The notes: a model not told the origin generated them from the sequence alone. Counted from the first letter of the stretch, positions 25,185 to 34,568 are shown. The stretch is DNA of 64,000 nucleotides from Sphingobacterium sp. (GCA_031286695.1 JAITTY010000001.1:124001-188000), one strand, 5' to 3'. A program made the numbers and translations.

Positions 25185-25910
25185 TTAAGCATTTTCGATT
25201 AAATCTCGTATAGCAACCGATGCTATTGCTCCACCAAATGCTGCTGGTAGGTAAGACATGGTCCCATAGGCGGACTTTTTAAAATTACTTCCATCGGTAT
25301 ATAATAATGAATTCTTGTCGGGCAATTCTGTGGAGAATGCTACTTTAACACCATTTCGAATACCGTGTTTGCGTAATTTCTTACGAATGTGCTGTGCCAG
25401 CTTACAATTGTAGGATTTACCGATATCTGCAATTTGGATCTTTGTTGGATCCACTTTACCGCCTGCACCCATAGAACTTACAAATGGAATATTAGCCTCC
25501 AGCGCTCGTCGAATAAAGAATAGTTTAGGCGTGATGCTATCAATAGCTTCTACACAATAATCCGGAGCAAGATCTAACAAAGCTGGTATTTTTTCTGGTA
25601 TTATAAAGTCCTGTATAACTGTTAAATCAAGTTCAGGATTGATCGCTAACAGTCTTTCCCGCATAATCTCTGCTTTTGCTTCGCCGTGATTGGTCGCCAA
25701 AGCAGGCAGTTGTCTATTTCGATTGGAAGGATCTACGGTATCTCCATCAATAATAGTCATTTTGCCAACACCTGCTCGACATATAAATTCCGCAGCAAAA
25801 GAACCAACCCCGCCTAAACCTAAAACCATTACATGTGAATTTGCTAATTTTTCCACCGCCGTTCTACCGATCAATGCTTCGGTACGCGACAGCCAACTTA
25901 AATCTTTCAT
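25185..25910 (-). CDS. tcdA: tRNA threonylcarbamoyladenosine dehydratase (E1-like ThiF family)
   Basis: 241 residues. The E1-like nucleotide-binding loop GLGGVGSFAAE is at 31-41. It is followed by IDGDTVDPSNRNRQLPAL and DYCVEAIDSITPKLFFI, the ATP and substrate signatures of TcdA/CsdL. TcdA dehydrates t6A in tRNA to the cyclic ct6A form using ATP. The length matches the family. It is the last of the minus-strand genes that begin near 32.2 kb, with TatD 81 bases upstream. Confidence 0.92.
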   Translation of the reverse strand: MKDLSWLSRTEALIGRTAVEKLANSHVMVLGLGGVGSFAAEFICRAGVGKMTIIDGDTVDPSNRNRQLPALATNHGEAKAEIMRERLLAINPELDLTVIQDFIIPEKIPALLDLAPDYCVEAIDSITPKLFFIRRALEANIPFVSSMGAGGKVDPTKIQIADIGKSYNCKLAQHIRKKLRKHGIRNGVKVAFSTELPDKNSLLYTDGSNFKKSAYGTMSYLPAAFGGAIASVAIRDLIENA

Positions 25911-25991
25911 CTATTCAAATTTGTTTTCTTCTTGTGATGAAATTATCAGATTTATTTGCTCAGTATCGGGACTGAATAAATCCAGGTGATT

Positions 25992-26657
25992 TCATTTATT
26001 AAATACATTCCTATAATTCCGGTAAAGATTCTCTTTTACCTCTTCCGGTTCAAGAGATCTGATCTGTGCCACGTATTGATAGAGCGTGGTAATCTCCACT
26101 GTAACATCCATATCTGTCTCCAAAAACAAATGTGCAAGCGGAATATTTTTCAAAAGCTCATCCTGGCTTCCATTTAAACAATGTACACCTATAGACAAAT
26201 AGTAACCCCTGTCTATTAACTGTTTAGCTAAAATCCAATTCTTGCGATAACCATGAAAAACAACAGCTCCTTCAAACTTCATGCTCTTTAAACTATCGAC
26301 TGTTTCCTGAAAAGCACGAACACAGTGAATAATCAAGGGCTTCCGATAAGCCTGAGCCAGCTGAACCTGTCGGTCAAAGACAGACTTTTGATCGGAGAGG
26401 GGAATGGCGGTATTTTTGTCCAAACCACATTCACCTATAGCCAAAACTTGCGGTCGATTTAATTCATTGGCCATTAACCGCAATTCGTGCTCAGAATTCC
26501 CATCGATAAACCATGGATGTAAACCTATGGAGCAATCCGCTTCAGTGATTGTCTCAGAATGGTTCAAGGCGACATTCTTAACAGAAAGAACTCCGCTCTC
26601 TTTGACCGGATAATTCCGATGAGTATGTAGATCGATATAGGGAATCTGTGCTGCCAA
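25992..26657 (-). CDS. TatD-family metal-dependent hydrolase
   Basis: 221 residues, short for the family (about 260). The metal-binding HxH is at 11-13 (IDLHTHRNYP). The glutamate in IGECGLDKN, His in LIIHCVRA and a late Asp in FLETDMDV complete the TatD site. These are cytoplasmic nucleases or deoxyribonuclease-like hydrolases. The canonical histidine before the late Asp appears to be replaced by HGYRKNW. It lies 61 bases downstream of pabB on the same strand. Confidence 0.85.
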   Translation of the reverse strand: MAAQIPYIDLHTHRNYPVKESGVLSVKNVALNHSETITEADCSIGLHPWFIDGNSEHELRLMANELNRPQVLAIGECGLDKNTAIPLSDQKSVFDRQVQLAQAYRKPLIIHCVRAFQETVDSLKSMKFEGAVVFHGYRKNWILAKQLIDRGYYLSIGVHCLNGSQDELLKNIPLAHLFLETDMDVTVEITTLYQYVAQIRSLEPEEVKENLYRNYRNVFNK

Positions 26658-26718
26658 CGGGACAAAGGTCGAAAAAATACTTGAAGCAAAAAATATTCTC
26701 TACAAAATTAGTATAGTT

Positions 26719-28005
26719 TTATGACCGCAAGCTTGCATCCAAGGCTTCAAGGATCGCAGAAGCTTTCAAAAGACATTCTTGATACTCCTGATCTGCAGCT
26801 GCCTGATTGGTAACCGCTCCACCTGTATGAAAAGAAAGGTACTCTTTTTCTTTATTGTAAAGCAATGAGCGAATAACCACGTTAAAATCAAATTCATCGT
26901 GGAGGCTGTCAAAATATCCTATAGATCCGGCGTAAATACCTCGCTTTCGGGCTTCAAGCTGATTGCAGATTTGCATAGCTGCGATTTTTGGAGCACCAGT
27001 CATCGAACCTGCAGGAAAGGTATTTCTAAATACATCTACATTGGAAATTTTCGGATCCTGCATACATGTAACGGTAGAGATCATTTGATGCACCTGCTCA
27101 AAAGATTGAATTTCAAAAAGATGGGTAGCCTCAACCGTGCCAGGAAAAGCGCTCCTTGTCAAATCATTCCGGACCAAATCAACAATCATCACATTTTCGG
27201 CGATCTCTTTTTTTGACCTAAGCATCTCCGCTATAATTTGTTGGTCTTCTTCCGAATTTGCGCCTCTTTTAGCAGTCCCTTTAATTGGCTGAGAAATCAG
27301 CTTCCCTTGTTTTTTCGCTAAAAACCGCTCTGGTGAGGCACTGATGATAAAATGATGCCCAACTTTGAAGAATGAACTAAATGGTGTAGGCGATATGGTA
27401 TTTAGTCTATGATAAACTTCGACGGGAGTGATATCAGCGCCTTCAGCGAAAAATTCCTGACAAAGGTTAACTTCATAAATATCTCCACGCTGAATATGAG
27501 CTTGTACATTTTCAAATGCTTTAACATATTCACTCTTTGTCCAACGCGATTGAACTTGCACGGAAATTGGGGCTGTTGCAGGAATCTCAGTATTCAAGAT
27601 AGCTTGATAGATTTTAACAGGATCTTCGGCTTCTATATGTACTTGATCGTCTGTCCATCGAAGTACAATGGCTGGTACAAAGAAATAGGCTTCCGGAAAT
27701 CCAAGCTGATCCTTGCCTGTTGTTTGTAATTCTTCTATCTCATTCTTGAGGTCGTAGGATAAGAATCCAGGAATAAACGGAAACTGATGTAATTTCAAAA
27801 ATGCATCAAGCTGGTCAAATACATTTTCCTCTGCACGAAAAGTGTATAAAGCTTTTACTGCTAATATACGTTCAAATTTCCCCCATTGATCGGACATCCC
27901 ATTGCTATTAAAGAAAGAAATTTCATCAAATTGCCCTGACCAATGCAGGGCTTTTTGATGAAATTTATCTTTAGAATCGAGAAGATCAAAACTTTCGATC
28001 CGCAT
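26719..28005 (-). CDS. pabB: Aminodeoxychorismate synthase component I
   Basis: 428 residues of the chorismate-utilising family. The catalytic core includes SPERFLAKKQGKLISQPIKGT, EIAENVMIVDLVRNDLTRSA and PAGSMTGAPKIAAM. The Lys in PIKGT is diagnostic of PabB, where it is a nucleophile; anthranilate synthase has Ala there. The enzyme makes 4-amino-4-deoxychorismate for folate. No pabA or pabC is adjacent. The stop codon of purA lies only 3 bases upstream, so the two genes are probably co-transcribed. Confidence 0.9.
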   Translation of the reverse strand: MRIESFDLLDSKDKFHQKALHWSGQFDEISFFNSNGMSDQWGKFERILAVKALYTFRAEENVFDQLDAFLKLHQFPFIPGFLSYDLKNEIEELQTTGKDQLGFPEAYFFVPAIVLRWTDDQVHIEAEDPVKIYQAILNTEIPATAPISVQVQSRWTKSEYVKAFENVQAHIQRGDIYEVNLCQEFFAEGADITPVEVYHRLNTISPTPFSSFFKVGHHFIISASPERFLAKKQGKLISQPIKGTAKRGANSEEDQQIIAEMLRSKKEIAENVMIVDLVRNDLTRSAFPGTVEATHLFEIQSFEQVHQMISTVTCMQDPKISNVDVFRNTFPAGSMTGAPKIAAMQICNQLEARKRGIYAGSIGYFDSLHDEFDFNVVIRSLLYNKEKEYLSFHTGGAVTNQAAADQEYQECLLKASAILEALDASLRS

Positions 28006-28008
28006 AGT

Positions 28009-29286
28009 TTATTTTGATAAAGCTAATGTTTGTTTACGATCAGGACCCACCGATAAGATCGTGATAGGCACTTCGAGAGCTTTCTCTAAATAAGAAATAT
28101 AATTTTTTAATGCTTCAGGTATTTCTCCTTCCGATGTTATACCTGTCAAATCTTGCTTCCAGCCTTCAATTTCTTCTAAAATAGGCTCCGCTTGGTGTGT
28201 GATGATTTCATAAGGCATATAATCAATCACTTCACCATTGTACTTATAGTGTGTACACGCATAAATTTTATCGAAAGTATCCAATACGTCTGCCTTCATC
28301 ATAATCAGGTCAGTCACACCATTTAGCATAATGGCATATTTCAACGCCGGAATATCAATCCAACCTGTACGACGAGCACGACCAGTAGTCGCTCCAAATT
28401 CATGACCTAGTTGACGCAATTTCTCACCCGTTTCATCATGAAGTTCAGTAGGGAAGGGACCACCACCCACACGAGTGGCATATGCCTTAAAGATACCATA
28501 TACCTTGCCTATTTTATTCGGAGCAATACCAAGGCCGGTACAAGCACCCGCTGTTGTAGTGTTCGATGAAGTAACAAACGGATATGAACCAAAATCAACA
28601 TCTAAAAGTGTACCTTGTGCACCCTCCGCTAATACGCGCTTGCCTTCTTTGAGATATTGATTAACCAAATGCTCTGAATCCACATGAGGTATAGACTTAA
28701 TGAATTCGATAGCATCTAAGAATGCTTTCTCTTTTTCACTGAAATCAGGAATTTCCCCATAGTGCGAAAGAATGCTTAGGTGCTTTTCCTTCAATTTTTG
28801 GTAACGCTCTTGAAAATCTGGAAGAGTGGTATCACCTACACGTAAACCATTTCTTCCTGTTTTATCCATGTAAGTAGGACCGATACCTTTTAAGGTAGAC
28901 CCAATTTTTCCTGCTCCCATTTTTGATTCGGAAGCAGCATCCAATAATTGGTGTGTTGGCAGAATAAGGTGTGCTTTACGCGCCAAAACCAAATTGCCTT
29001 TACCCACCGGATCAAAACCAGCTGTCTTTAGATTGTCTAATTCTCTTTTTAAGATAATTGGATCAATAACGACGCCATTACCAATAAGATTTAGTGTACC
29101 TTCATTGAAGATACCAGATGGAATTGTGTTGAGTACGAATTTCTTGTTATCGAATTCCAACGTGTGTCCGGCGTTAGGGCCGCCTTGGAAACGAGCGATT
29201 AAATCGTATTTTGGACAAAATACGTCTACGATTTTACCTTTACCCTCGTCACCCCATTGTAAGCCCAAAAGCACATCAACTTGCAT
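28009..29286 (-). CDS. purA: Adenylosuccinate synthase
   Basis: 425 residues, the usual length. The N-terminal GTP-binding loop GLQWGDEGKGK and the GGPNAGHT motif with the catalytic residues are present. SGIFNEGTLNLIGNGVVIDP, then GIGPTYMDKTGRNGLR and RRTGWIDIPALKY, are all as in PurA. It joins IMP and aspartate using GTP to form adenylosuccinate, the first step to AMP. It heads the run purA-pabB-tatD-tcdA. A hairpin and a TACATTTG box precede it (see 29349-29388). Confidence 0.96.
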   Translation of the reverse strand: MQVDVLLGLQWGDEGKGKIVDVFCPKYDLIARFQGGPNAGHTLEFDNKKFVLNTIPSGIFNEGTLNLIGNGVVIDPIILKRELDNLKTAGFDPVGKGNLVLARKAHLILPTHQLLDAASESKMGAGKIGSTLKGIGPTYMDKTGRNGLRVGDTTLPDFQERYQKLKEKHLSILSHYGEIPDFSEKEKAFLDAIEFIKSIPHVDSEHLVNQYLKEGKRVLAEGAQGTLLDVDFGSYPFVTSSNTTTAGACTGLGIAPNKIGKVYGIFKAYATRVGGGPFPTELHDETGEKLRQLGHEFGATTGRARRTGWIDIPALKYAIMLNGVTDLIMMKADVLDTFDKIYACTHYKYNGEVIDYMPYEIITHQAEPILEEIEGWKQDLTGITSEGEIPEALKNYISYLEKALEVPITILSVGPDRKQTLALSK

Positions 29287-29348
29287 AGCTTTTAAAGTAT
29301 AGTAATTAAAATGTTATTAATAAAATAGACTCTATCAAAAAATAAAAT

Positions 29349-29382
29349 GTTCAGGAATTTTCCCCCTGAACATTCCTGAACA
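29349..29382 (-). terminator. Terminator hairpin between fur and purA
   Basis: TGTTCAGGAA and TTCCTGAACA form a 10-base stem. Read on the minus strand it is followed by TTTTATTTTTTG, so it fits a terminator for the fur transcript. A TACATTTG -7-like box (29381-29388, minus) abuts the stem, which may make the hairpin part of the purA leader instead. Confidence 0.6.
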
Positions 29383-29413
29383 AATGTACTATTATATTTA
29401 AGAAAATATAAGA

Positions 29414-29905
29414 TTAATTTGAAATAGCTTCATGAGCTATGGTTTCTTCCTTTTTGTTTTTAATTTGGCAATCTTGGCATACACCGTACAAATTGAGCGA
29501 GTGGTGCTTAATGTCAAATTTTAAAAGATCACCCATCAGACTCTGAATTTGATTGATACGTGGGTCACAGAATTCAACGACCTTATTACATTCAATACAG
29601 ATCACGTGATCGTGTTGTTTAAAACCATAAGATTTTTCAAATTGCGCCATGTTTCTTCCAAACTGGTGTTTGGTAACCAAGTCACAAGACACCAAGAGTT
29701 CTAAGGTATTATAAACTGTAGCACGACTAACACGATACTTCTTGTTCTTCATATGGATATACAAAGACTCGACATCAAAGTGATCAGTTCGGGAATAAAT
29801 CTCTTCCAAAATCGCATAGCGTTCTGGTGTTTTTCTTAGATTTTTATTTTCTAAGTAGGCTTCGAAGATTTTTTTTACAGTTGCAAAATTTTCAGCTTGA
29901 TTCAT
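29414..29905 (-). CDS. Fur-family transcriptional regulator
   Basis: 163 residues from the ATG at 29903-29905. A longer frame starting at 29935 is rejected because the exact -7 box lies between. The winged helix (about 10-85; [20 protein letters not shown], then [14 protein letters not shown]) is followed by the metal-binding dimer domain with [15 protein letters not shown] and a C-terminal CxxC ([10 protein letters not shown]). Fur proteins repress iron, zinc or peroxide genes depending on subfamily. The subfamily is not decided here. It lies between purA and relA. Confidence 0.93.
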   Translation of the reverse strand: MNQAENFATVKKIFEAYLENKNLRKTPERYAILEEIYSRTDHFDVESLYIHMKNKKYRVSRATVYNTLELLVSCDLVTKHQFGRNMAQFEKSYGFKQHDHVICIECNKVVEFCDPRINQIQSLMGDLLKFDIKHHSLNLYGVCQDCQIKNKKEETIAHEAISN

Positions 29906-29923
29906 AGTAAAAATATTCTTGTA

Positions 29924-29931
29924 CAAATTTA
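29924..29931 (-). promoter_or_regulatory. -7 box of the fur gene
   Basis: On the minus strand an exact TAAATTTG lies 18 bases before the ATG at 29905. It falls inside the longer reading frame that would start at 29935, so it decides for the shorter start. Transcription would begin about 12 bases before the start codon. Confidence 0.6.
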
Positions 29932-30014
29932 CCAATTAAGATTGATATTTCCTCTATTAAAATAGGACACAGGAGCAGTTGCTCTAGCAGAATCATCAAT
30001 CCAAACATTGGCTA

Positions 30015-32234
30015 TTAATTTTCCGATTCGTATCGATTGACTCCTGTTATTCCTCTGACTTGCTTTAAATTTTTCATTAAACTTTCAAGTTGTGCAGTAT
30101 CATTCACATAGACCATAATATTACCGTCAAAAATACCGTCGTTGCTTGAAATGGACAACGACCTAATATTAACAGCGAATTCTTGTGAAATAACAGTTGT
30201 AATCTTATTAACTAATCCAACATCATCTATGCCAACAATGTGCAGACCTGTCAAAAATGCAGAATCTTTTGTTGAAGCCCAGCGTGCCTTTAGAATTCTA
30301 TAGCCATAATTAGCCATCAACTTGGATGCATTTGGACAACTCGTACGGTGGATTTTTATACCATCATTAACAGTTAAAAAGCCAAAAACATCATCACCAG
30401 GGATTGGATTGCAGCATGGCGCTAAAGTATAATCGACTTTCTGCATGTCATCTCCAATTAAGATCGTATCGAATTCCTTCTTATTGATCTTTTCGACGAG
30501 ACCACTAATATGAGTATTGAATTGATTTCCAGATGAAGAGCTTGTATTAATTTCAACCGCTTTTTCATGCGCCACATACTCCCTTAACTGTCTGATGTCA
30601 ACAACTCCCTTAGCAACATTATAGAAAAGATCCTGTGAACTTGGGTACTTCAGAAAATTGGCAATTTTATTGATATTATCCGTATTATACGTGACTTTAA
30701 GAGACTTCAGCTTCCGCTCCAAAATCTCTTTTCCATCCTCCGCAACTCTTCGTTTTTCCTCTTTTAAAGAAGATCTAATTTTAGATTTGGCTTTTGCCGT
30801 CACCACAAAATTTAACCAATCTTCTTTAGGCGACTGTTTGCTCGAAGTAATAATCTCTACCTGATCTCCATTTTGTAAAATATGACTCAAAGGGACAAGC
30901 TTGTGATTTACTTTAGCCCCAATACAACTTGCGCCAATATCAGAGTGTATTTCAAATGCAAAATCTAAGGCGGTTGCACTATTTGGCAACTGAATCAAAG
31001 TTCCCTTCGGGGTGAATATAAAAATCTCATCGGAGAAGAGATTCATTTTAAAATCATCCACAAAATCCATTGCGTTCTGGTCCGGACTGCTCAATACATC
31101 ACGTATTTTCTTGATCCACTGATCCAGACCTGAATCCGAATTTGATTCTTTGTACTTCCAATGCGCCGCAAAACCTTTTTCAGCAATCTCATTCATACGT
31201 TTGGTCCGAATCTGAACTTCTACCCATTGTCCTTTTGGACCCATTACTGTTGTATGCAATGATTCATAGCCATTTCCTTTAGGAGAGGAGATCCAATCCC
31301 GCAAACGGTCTGGGTTAGGACGATACAGATCTGTCACAATAGAATAGACTTTCCAGCATTCTGTCTTTTCCTTTTCATCAACAGCGTCTATGACGATACG
31401 AATTGCAAAAAGATCATAAACTTCCTCAAAAGGAATAGACTTCTTCCGCATCTTATTCCAAATAGAATGGATAGATTTTGGCCGTCCAAATACAGAGGCC
31501 ATAATACCTTGTTCCTCCAAAATCTCTTTAATAGGACCGATAAAATCACCAATAAACCGCTCACGCTCCGCTTTCTTCTCATTCAATTTTCGCGCGATGA
31601 ATTTATAAGTATCCGGATCGGTGTATTTCATCGAAAGATCTTCCAATTCGGATTTAATGGCATAAAGTCCCAGGCGATGCGCTAAAGGCGCATACAGATA
31701 ACTCGTTTCGGAGGCGATCTTTAGCTGCTTGTCTCTCGCCATGAATTCCATGGTACGCATATTATGCAGCCTATCAGCCAATTTGATTAGAATTACACGA
31801 ACGTCATCGGCAAGTGTGAGCAGCATTTTTCTAAAGTTCTCAGCCTGCATGGAACTATTGGGGTCAAAAATCCCCGAAATCTTGGTAAGCCCATCGATGA
31901 TACGGCGAACTTTTTTACCAAACATTTCTTCAATTTCATCCAGCGTAACATTGGTATCTTCAACTACATCATGGAGTAAGGCACATACAATTGACGTTGT
32001 TCCTAAACCAATTTCTTCGGCAGCAATCTGGGCAACAGCAATCGGGTGATAGATATAAGGCTCCCCTGATTTACGACGCATCTCTTTATGACTATCCAGC
32101 GCTAAATCAAATGCCTTTCGAATCTCTTGCTTGTCTCCACGTTGTAAAGTAGGTTTACAAGCGCGTAACAATGCACGGTAACGTTTCCTTATCTCTTTGT
32201 TTTCTGCTTCAATATCAATCACATAATCTTTCAT
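30015..32234 (-). CDS. Bifunctional (p)ppGpp synthetase/hydrolase (RelA/SpoT)
   Basis: 739 residues, full length for the Rel family. The hydrolase domain retains the HD motif (YIYHPIAVAQI, then ALLHDVVEDTNVT). The synthetase domain has VYDLFAIRIVI and SPKGNGYESLHTT. A TGS domain (IFIFTPKGTLIQLPNSATAL) and a C-terminal ACT domain (LHIVGIDDVGLVNKITTVIS) follow. Intact HD and synthetase sites indicate both alarmone making and breaking, as usual when one long Rel is present. It is divergent from the DUF4294 gene. Confidence 0.94.
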   Translation of the reverse strand: MKDYVIDIEAENKEIRKRYRALLRACKPTLQRGDKQEIRKAFDLALDSHKEMRRKSGEPYIYHPIAVAQIAAEEIGLGTTSIVCALLHDVVEDTNVTLDEIEEMFGKKVRRIIDGLTKISGIFDPNSSMQAENFRKMLLTLADDVRVILIKLADRLHNMRTMEFMARDKQLKIASETSYLYAPLAHRLGLYAIKSELEDLSMKYTDPDTYKFIARKLNEKKAERERFIGDFIGPIKEILEEQGIMASVFGRPKSIHSIWNKMRKKSIPFEEVYDLFAIRIVIDAVDEKEKTECWKVYSIVTDLYRPNPDRLRDWISSPKGNGYESLHTTVMGPKGQWVEVQIRTKRMNEIAEKGFAAHWKYKESNSDSGLDQWIKKIRDVLSSPDQNAMDFVDDFKMNLFSDEIFIFTPKGTLIQLPNSATALDFAFEIHSDIGASCIGAKVNHKLVPLSHILQNGDQVEIITSSKQSPKEDWLNFVVTAKAKSKIRSSLKEEKRRVAEDGKEILERKLKSLKVTYNTDNINKIANFLKYPSSQDLFYNVAKGVVDIRQLREYVAHEKAVEINTSSSSGNQFNTHISGLVEKINKKEFDTILIGDDMQKVDYTLAPCCNPIPGDDVFGFLTVNDGIKIHRTSCPNASKLMANYGYRILKARWASTKDSAFLTGLHIVGIDDVGLVNKITTVISQEFAVNIRSLSISSNDGIFDGNIMVYVNDTAQLESLMKNLKQVRGITGVNRYESEN

Positions 32235-32239
32235 AAACG

Positions 32240-32272
32240 TTGCAGGTAAATGATGTTTTTTGAGTAAATTTG
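32240..32272 (+). promoter_or_regulatory. Promoter of the DUF4294-GPx-bshB1 run
   Basis: TTG at 32240-32242 and TAAATTTG at 32265-32272 are 22 bases apart, close to the Bacteroidota -33/-7 spacing. Transcription from here rules out the long frame at 32270 and supports the ATG at 32387 for the DUF4294 gene. Confidence 0.5.
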
Positions 32273-32386
32273 TGTAATTTAGTTAATGTATTCTTGAATA
32301 CTATTTTCAAGCTAACTTATTTTGTAATAAATCTACCAAAATATTATAGCATTGACAAATTAAAAAAGCGTTATATAATTGCCCAG

Positions 32387-33019
32387 ATGAAGACAATATT
32401 ATTTTGTTTGCTTTTTCTCACAGGGACTTTGTCCAGTTGGGCGCAGTCTCAATCGCTCACGCTCCCTTTGTATGGAGAAGGCGCGCAGGAGACTGTAAAC
32501 AGTTATATGACAACAACCCTGCAAAGCGGAGAGATTTTACCATGGTTTCCCATTCCTGAAGTCATTGTTGTAGCTAAACGGACCTGGTCGAGCGAAGAAG
32601 CACGAAGAGAGTATCTCCGCTTTAGAAGAAATGTCCTCAAGGTTCTACCTTATGCAATATACGCACAAAAAAGATATGACCAGCTTGATCGGGATCTCGC
32701 TTTGACCTCAGACAAAAAAGAACACAAAGCGTTAGTTGAGAAATGTGAAAGCGATGTAAAACAGATGTTTGATCGTGAGATCAAAAATATGACCATTTCA
32801 CAAGGTAAAATACTCATCAAATTAATCGATCGTTATACAGGGCATACAGGCTACGAAATGGTCAAAGAGATGAAAGGCGGGATTTCTGCTTTTTTCTACC
32901 AAGGTGTCGCGAAAATATTCGGACACAATCTAAAGTCAACCTATGACCCAAAAGAAGACTTTGCCATTGAAAATATCATTCGGGAATTTGAGAAGTCGAG
33001 ACCTCAACCCGTCATGTAG
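32387..33019 (+). CDS. DUF4294 exported protein
   Basis: 210 residues from the ATG at 32387; an upstream TTG start is unlikely because it would overlap the promoter and add a non-signal stretch. The signal peptide is MKTILFCLLFLTGTLSSWAQ. The mature region IPEVIVVAKRTWSSEEARRE, YLRFRRNVLKVLPYAIYAQ and IKLIDRYTGHTGYEMVKEMK is typical of DUF4294, a Bacteroidota family with unknown function. It is predicted to be periplasmic. Its gene is 20 bases before the glutathione peroxidase gene and probably shares its transcript. Confidence 0.88.
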   Translation: MKTILFCLLFLTGTLSSWAQSQSLTLPLYGEGAQETVNSYMTTTLQSGEILPWFPIPEVIVVAKRTWSSEEARREYLRFRRNVLKVLPYAIYAQKRYDQLDRDLALTSDKKEHKALVEKCESDVKQMFDREIKNMTISQGKILIKLIDRYTGHTGYEMVKEMKGGISAFFYQGVAKIFGHNLKSTYDPKEDFAIENIIREFEKSRPQPVM

Positions 33020-33039
33020 CCAACTAAAACATAAAATAG

Positions 33040-33531
33040 ATGAAAACAGTATATGACTTTGATGCGCTTCAGTTTAACGGCAAAAAAAAATCCCTCGCTG
33101 ATTTTGAAGGAAAAGTTTTATTAATCGTCAATACTGCCAGTCAATGCCTTTTTACGGGACAGTTTAAGTCGCTCGAAAAACTCTATCAAAAATACAGGGA
33201 CAAAGGATTCGAAATTTTAGCTTTCCCGGCCAACAATTTCCGGAATCAGGAACCATTAACAGGCAGCACATTAGAAACATTCTGCCGGATCAATCAACAA
33301 GTGAGTTTTCCTATTTTCAAACGCAGTCATGTTATTGGCGAATATACAACCCCTCTTTATAGCTTTCTTTCAAACAAAGAGAAAAATGGGCGCATCAACA
33401 GTAAGCCGTCCTGGAATTTCCACAAATACCTGATAAACAAAAAAGGTGAGGTGATTGATTTCTATTATCCGATTACTTCGCCATTATCAAGTAAAATTTG
33501 TCGCAATATTGAGCGTCTATTAGAAGAGTAA
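33040..33531 (+). CDS. Glutathione peroxidase-family thiol peroxidase
   Basis: 163 residues. The catalytic cysteine is Cys36 in LIVNTASQCLFTG, where animal enzymes have selenocysteine. The usual FPCNQFG motif reads FPANNFRNQEP, so the catalytic Gln is replaced by Asn66; Trp125 and Asn126 are kept in KPSWNFHKYL. The cytoplasmic enzyme reduces peroxides, usually with thioredoxin in bacteria. It lies before bshB1, a bacillithiol biosynthesis gene, though a 167-base gap separates them. The Asn substitution may be a lineage habit rather than a defect. Confidence 0.88.
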   Translation: MKTVYDFDALQFNGKKKSLADFEGKVLLIVNTASQCLFTGQFKSLEKLYQKYRDKGFEILAFPANNFRNQEPLTGSTLETFCRINQQVSFPIFKRSHVIGEYTTPLYSFLSNKEKNGRINSKPSWNFHKYLINKKGEVIDFYYPITSPLSSKICRNIERLLEE

Positions 33532-33698
33532 ACCATAAACTACTTACCTTTGCCGCGGCTCCGCAGCGCAGACAGCATTCGTACATCGAATTGCTAACCA
33601 TGTCATTTCGAAATAGCAACATTACAACACCCGCCTATTTCATAAAGATAAAGGAAGACAATTTGCCAAAAAAGCGGAGGACCAATAAAAAATATTAT

Positions 33699-34430
33699 AT
33701 GTTAAAATTAGATCTATTAATCATTGCTGTACATCCTGACGACGCTGAATTAGGTGCTGGAGGAGTAATGGCAAAATACGTTGCTGAAGGAAAAAAAGTA
33801 GGAATTGTTGATTTGACGCAAGGTGAACTAGGCACCCGCGGCACAGCCGAAACCAGAGCACAGGAAGCAAAGGATGCTGCTGAGATTCTAGGCTTAGCTG
33901 CAAGAGAAAACCTCGGCTTAAGAGATGGTTTTTTTGAAAATGCAGAAAAAGAGAAAATGGCAGTGATACGTGCTATCCGCAAGTATCAACCAGAAATTGT
34001 GATCACAAACGCCATTACTGACCGCCATCCAGACCACGGAAGAGCCGGACAAATGGTCAATGAGGCCTGCTTTCTTTCAGGCTTGAGAAAAGTGGAAACA
34101 TTTGACCAAAACAATCTTCCTCAAGAGGCCTACCGTCCTCGATTAGTGCTACAATTTATACAGGACTATTATATCAAACCAGATGTTGTTATTGACATAA
34201 CAGATTATTACCACATCAAAGAAAAATCTGTTTTAGCGTATAAAACCCAATTTTACACTGGAGAAAATGTAAATCCCGATGAACCGCAAACTTATATCTC
34301 CAATCCCGATTTCATGGAATCTACCGCGGCTAGAGCGCGTGAATTTGGACGTTACATACAGACAAAATATGCTGAAGGATTTACATCAAAGAAAATAATT
34401 GGAGTAGATGATTTATTCCATTTAAAGTAA
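33699..34430 (+). CDS. bshB1: Bacillithiol biosynthesis deacetylase BshB1
   Basis: 243 residues from the ATG at 33699. The upstream ATG at 33591 adds 36 residues without homology-like features, and a TACCTTTG box at 33545-33552 could serve either. The zinc motif AVHPDDAELGAGG, the GELGTRGTAETRAQEA stretch, and NAITDRHPDHGRAG mark the LmbE-like N-acetylglucosaminyl-malate deacetylase. The enzyme removes the acetyl group during bacillithiol synthesis, the low-molecular-weight thiol of many Bacteroidota. No bshA or bshC gene is in the window. Confidence 0.92.
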   Translation: MLKLDLLIIAVHPDDAELGAGGVMAKYVAEGKKVGIVDLTQGELGTRGTAETRAQEAKDAAEILGLAARENLGLRDGFFENAEKEKMAVIRAIRKYQPEIVITNAITDRHPDHGRAGQMVNEACFLSGLRKVETFDQNNLPQEAYRPRLVLQFIQDYYIKPDVVIDITDYYHIKEKSVLAYKTQFYTGENVNPDEPQTYISNPDFMESTAARAREFGRYIQTKYAEGFTSKKIIGVDDLFHLK

Positions 34431-34460
34431 AAACGATTCGGAAATATTCACCCCATAAAA

Positions 34461-34540
34461 TTAGGCTATAACTATACTTATAACTCTACTTAGTTATAAA
34501 TATAGTTATAGCCTAAATCAAGATTGCATTCTGCAATCTT
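34461..34540. terminator. Two adjacent hairpins between bshB1 and pstB
   Basis: The outer one (34461-34516) has perfect 16-base arms TTAGGCTATAACTATA and TATAGTTATAGCCTAA, with an inner stem TTATAACT/AGTTATAA. The second (34520-34540) pairs AAGATTGCA with TGCAATCTT, followed by a short T run. They lie between convergent genes, so a two-way terminator is the simplest reading. Confidence 0.65.
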
Positions 34541-34568
34541 TTGACCAACGAATAAGCAGCTTCCTTGC

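Noticed and set aside
29905..29935. Longer start for the Fur-family gene
   Set aside because: The exact TAAATTTG -7 box falls between the two ATG codons, so the outer one would not be transcribed.
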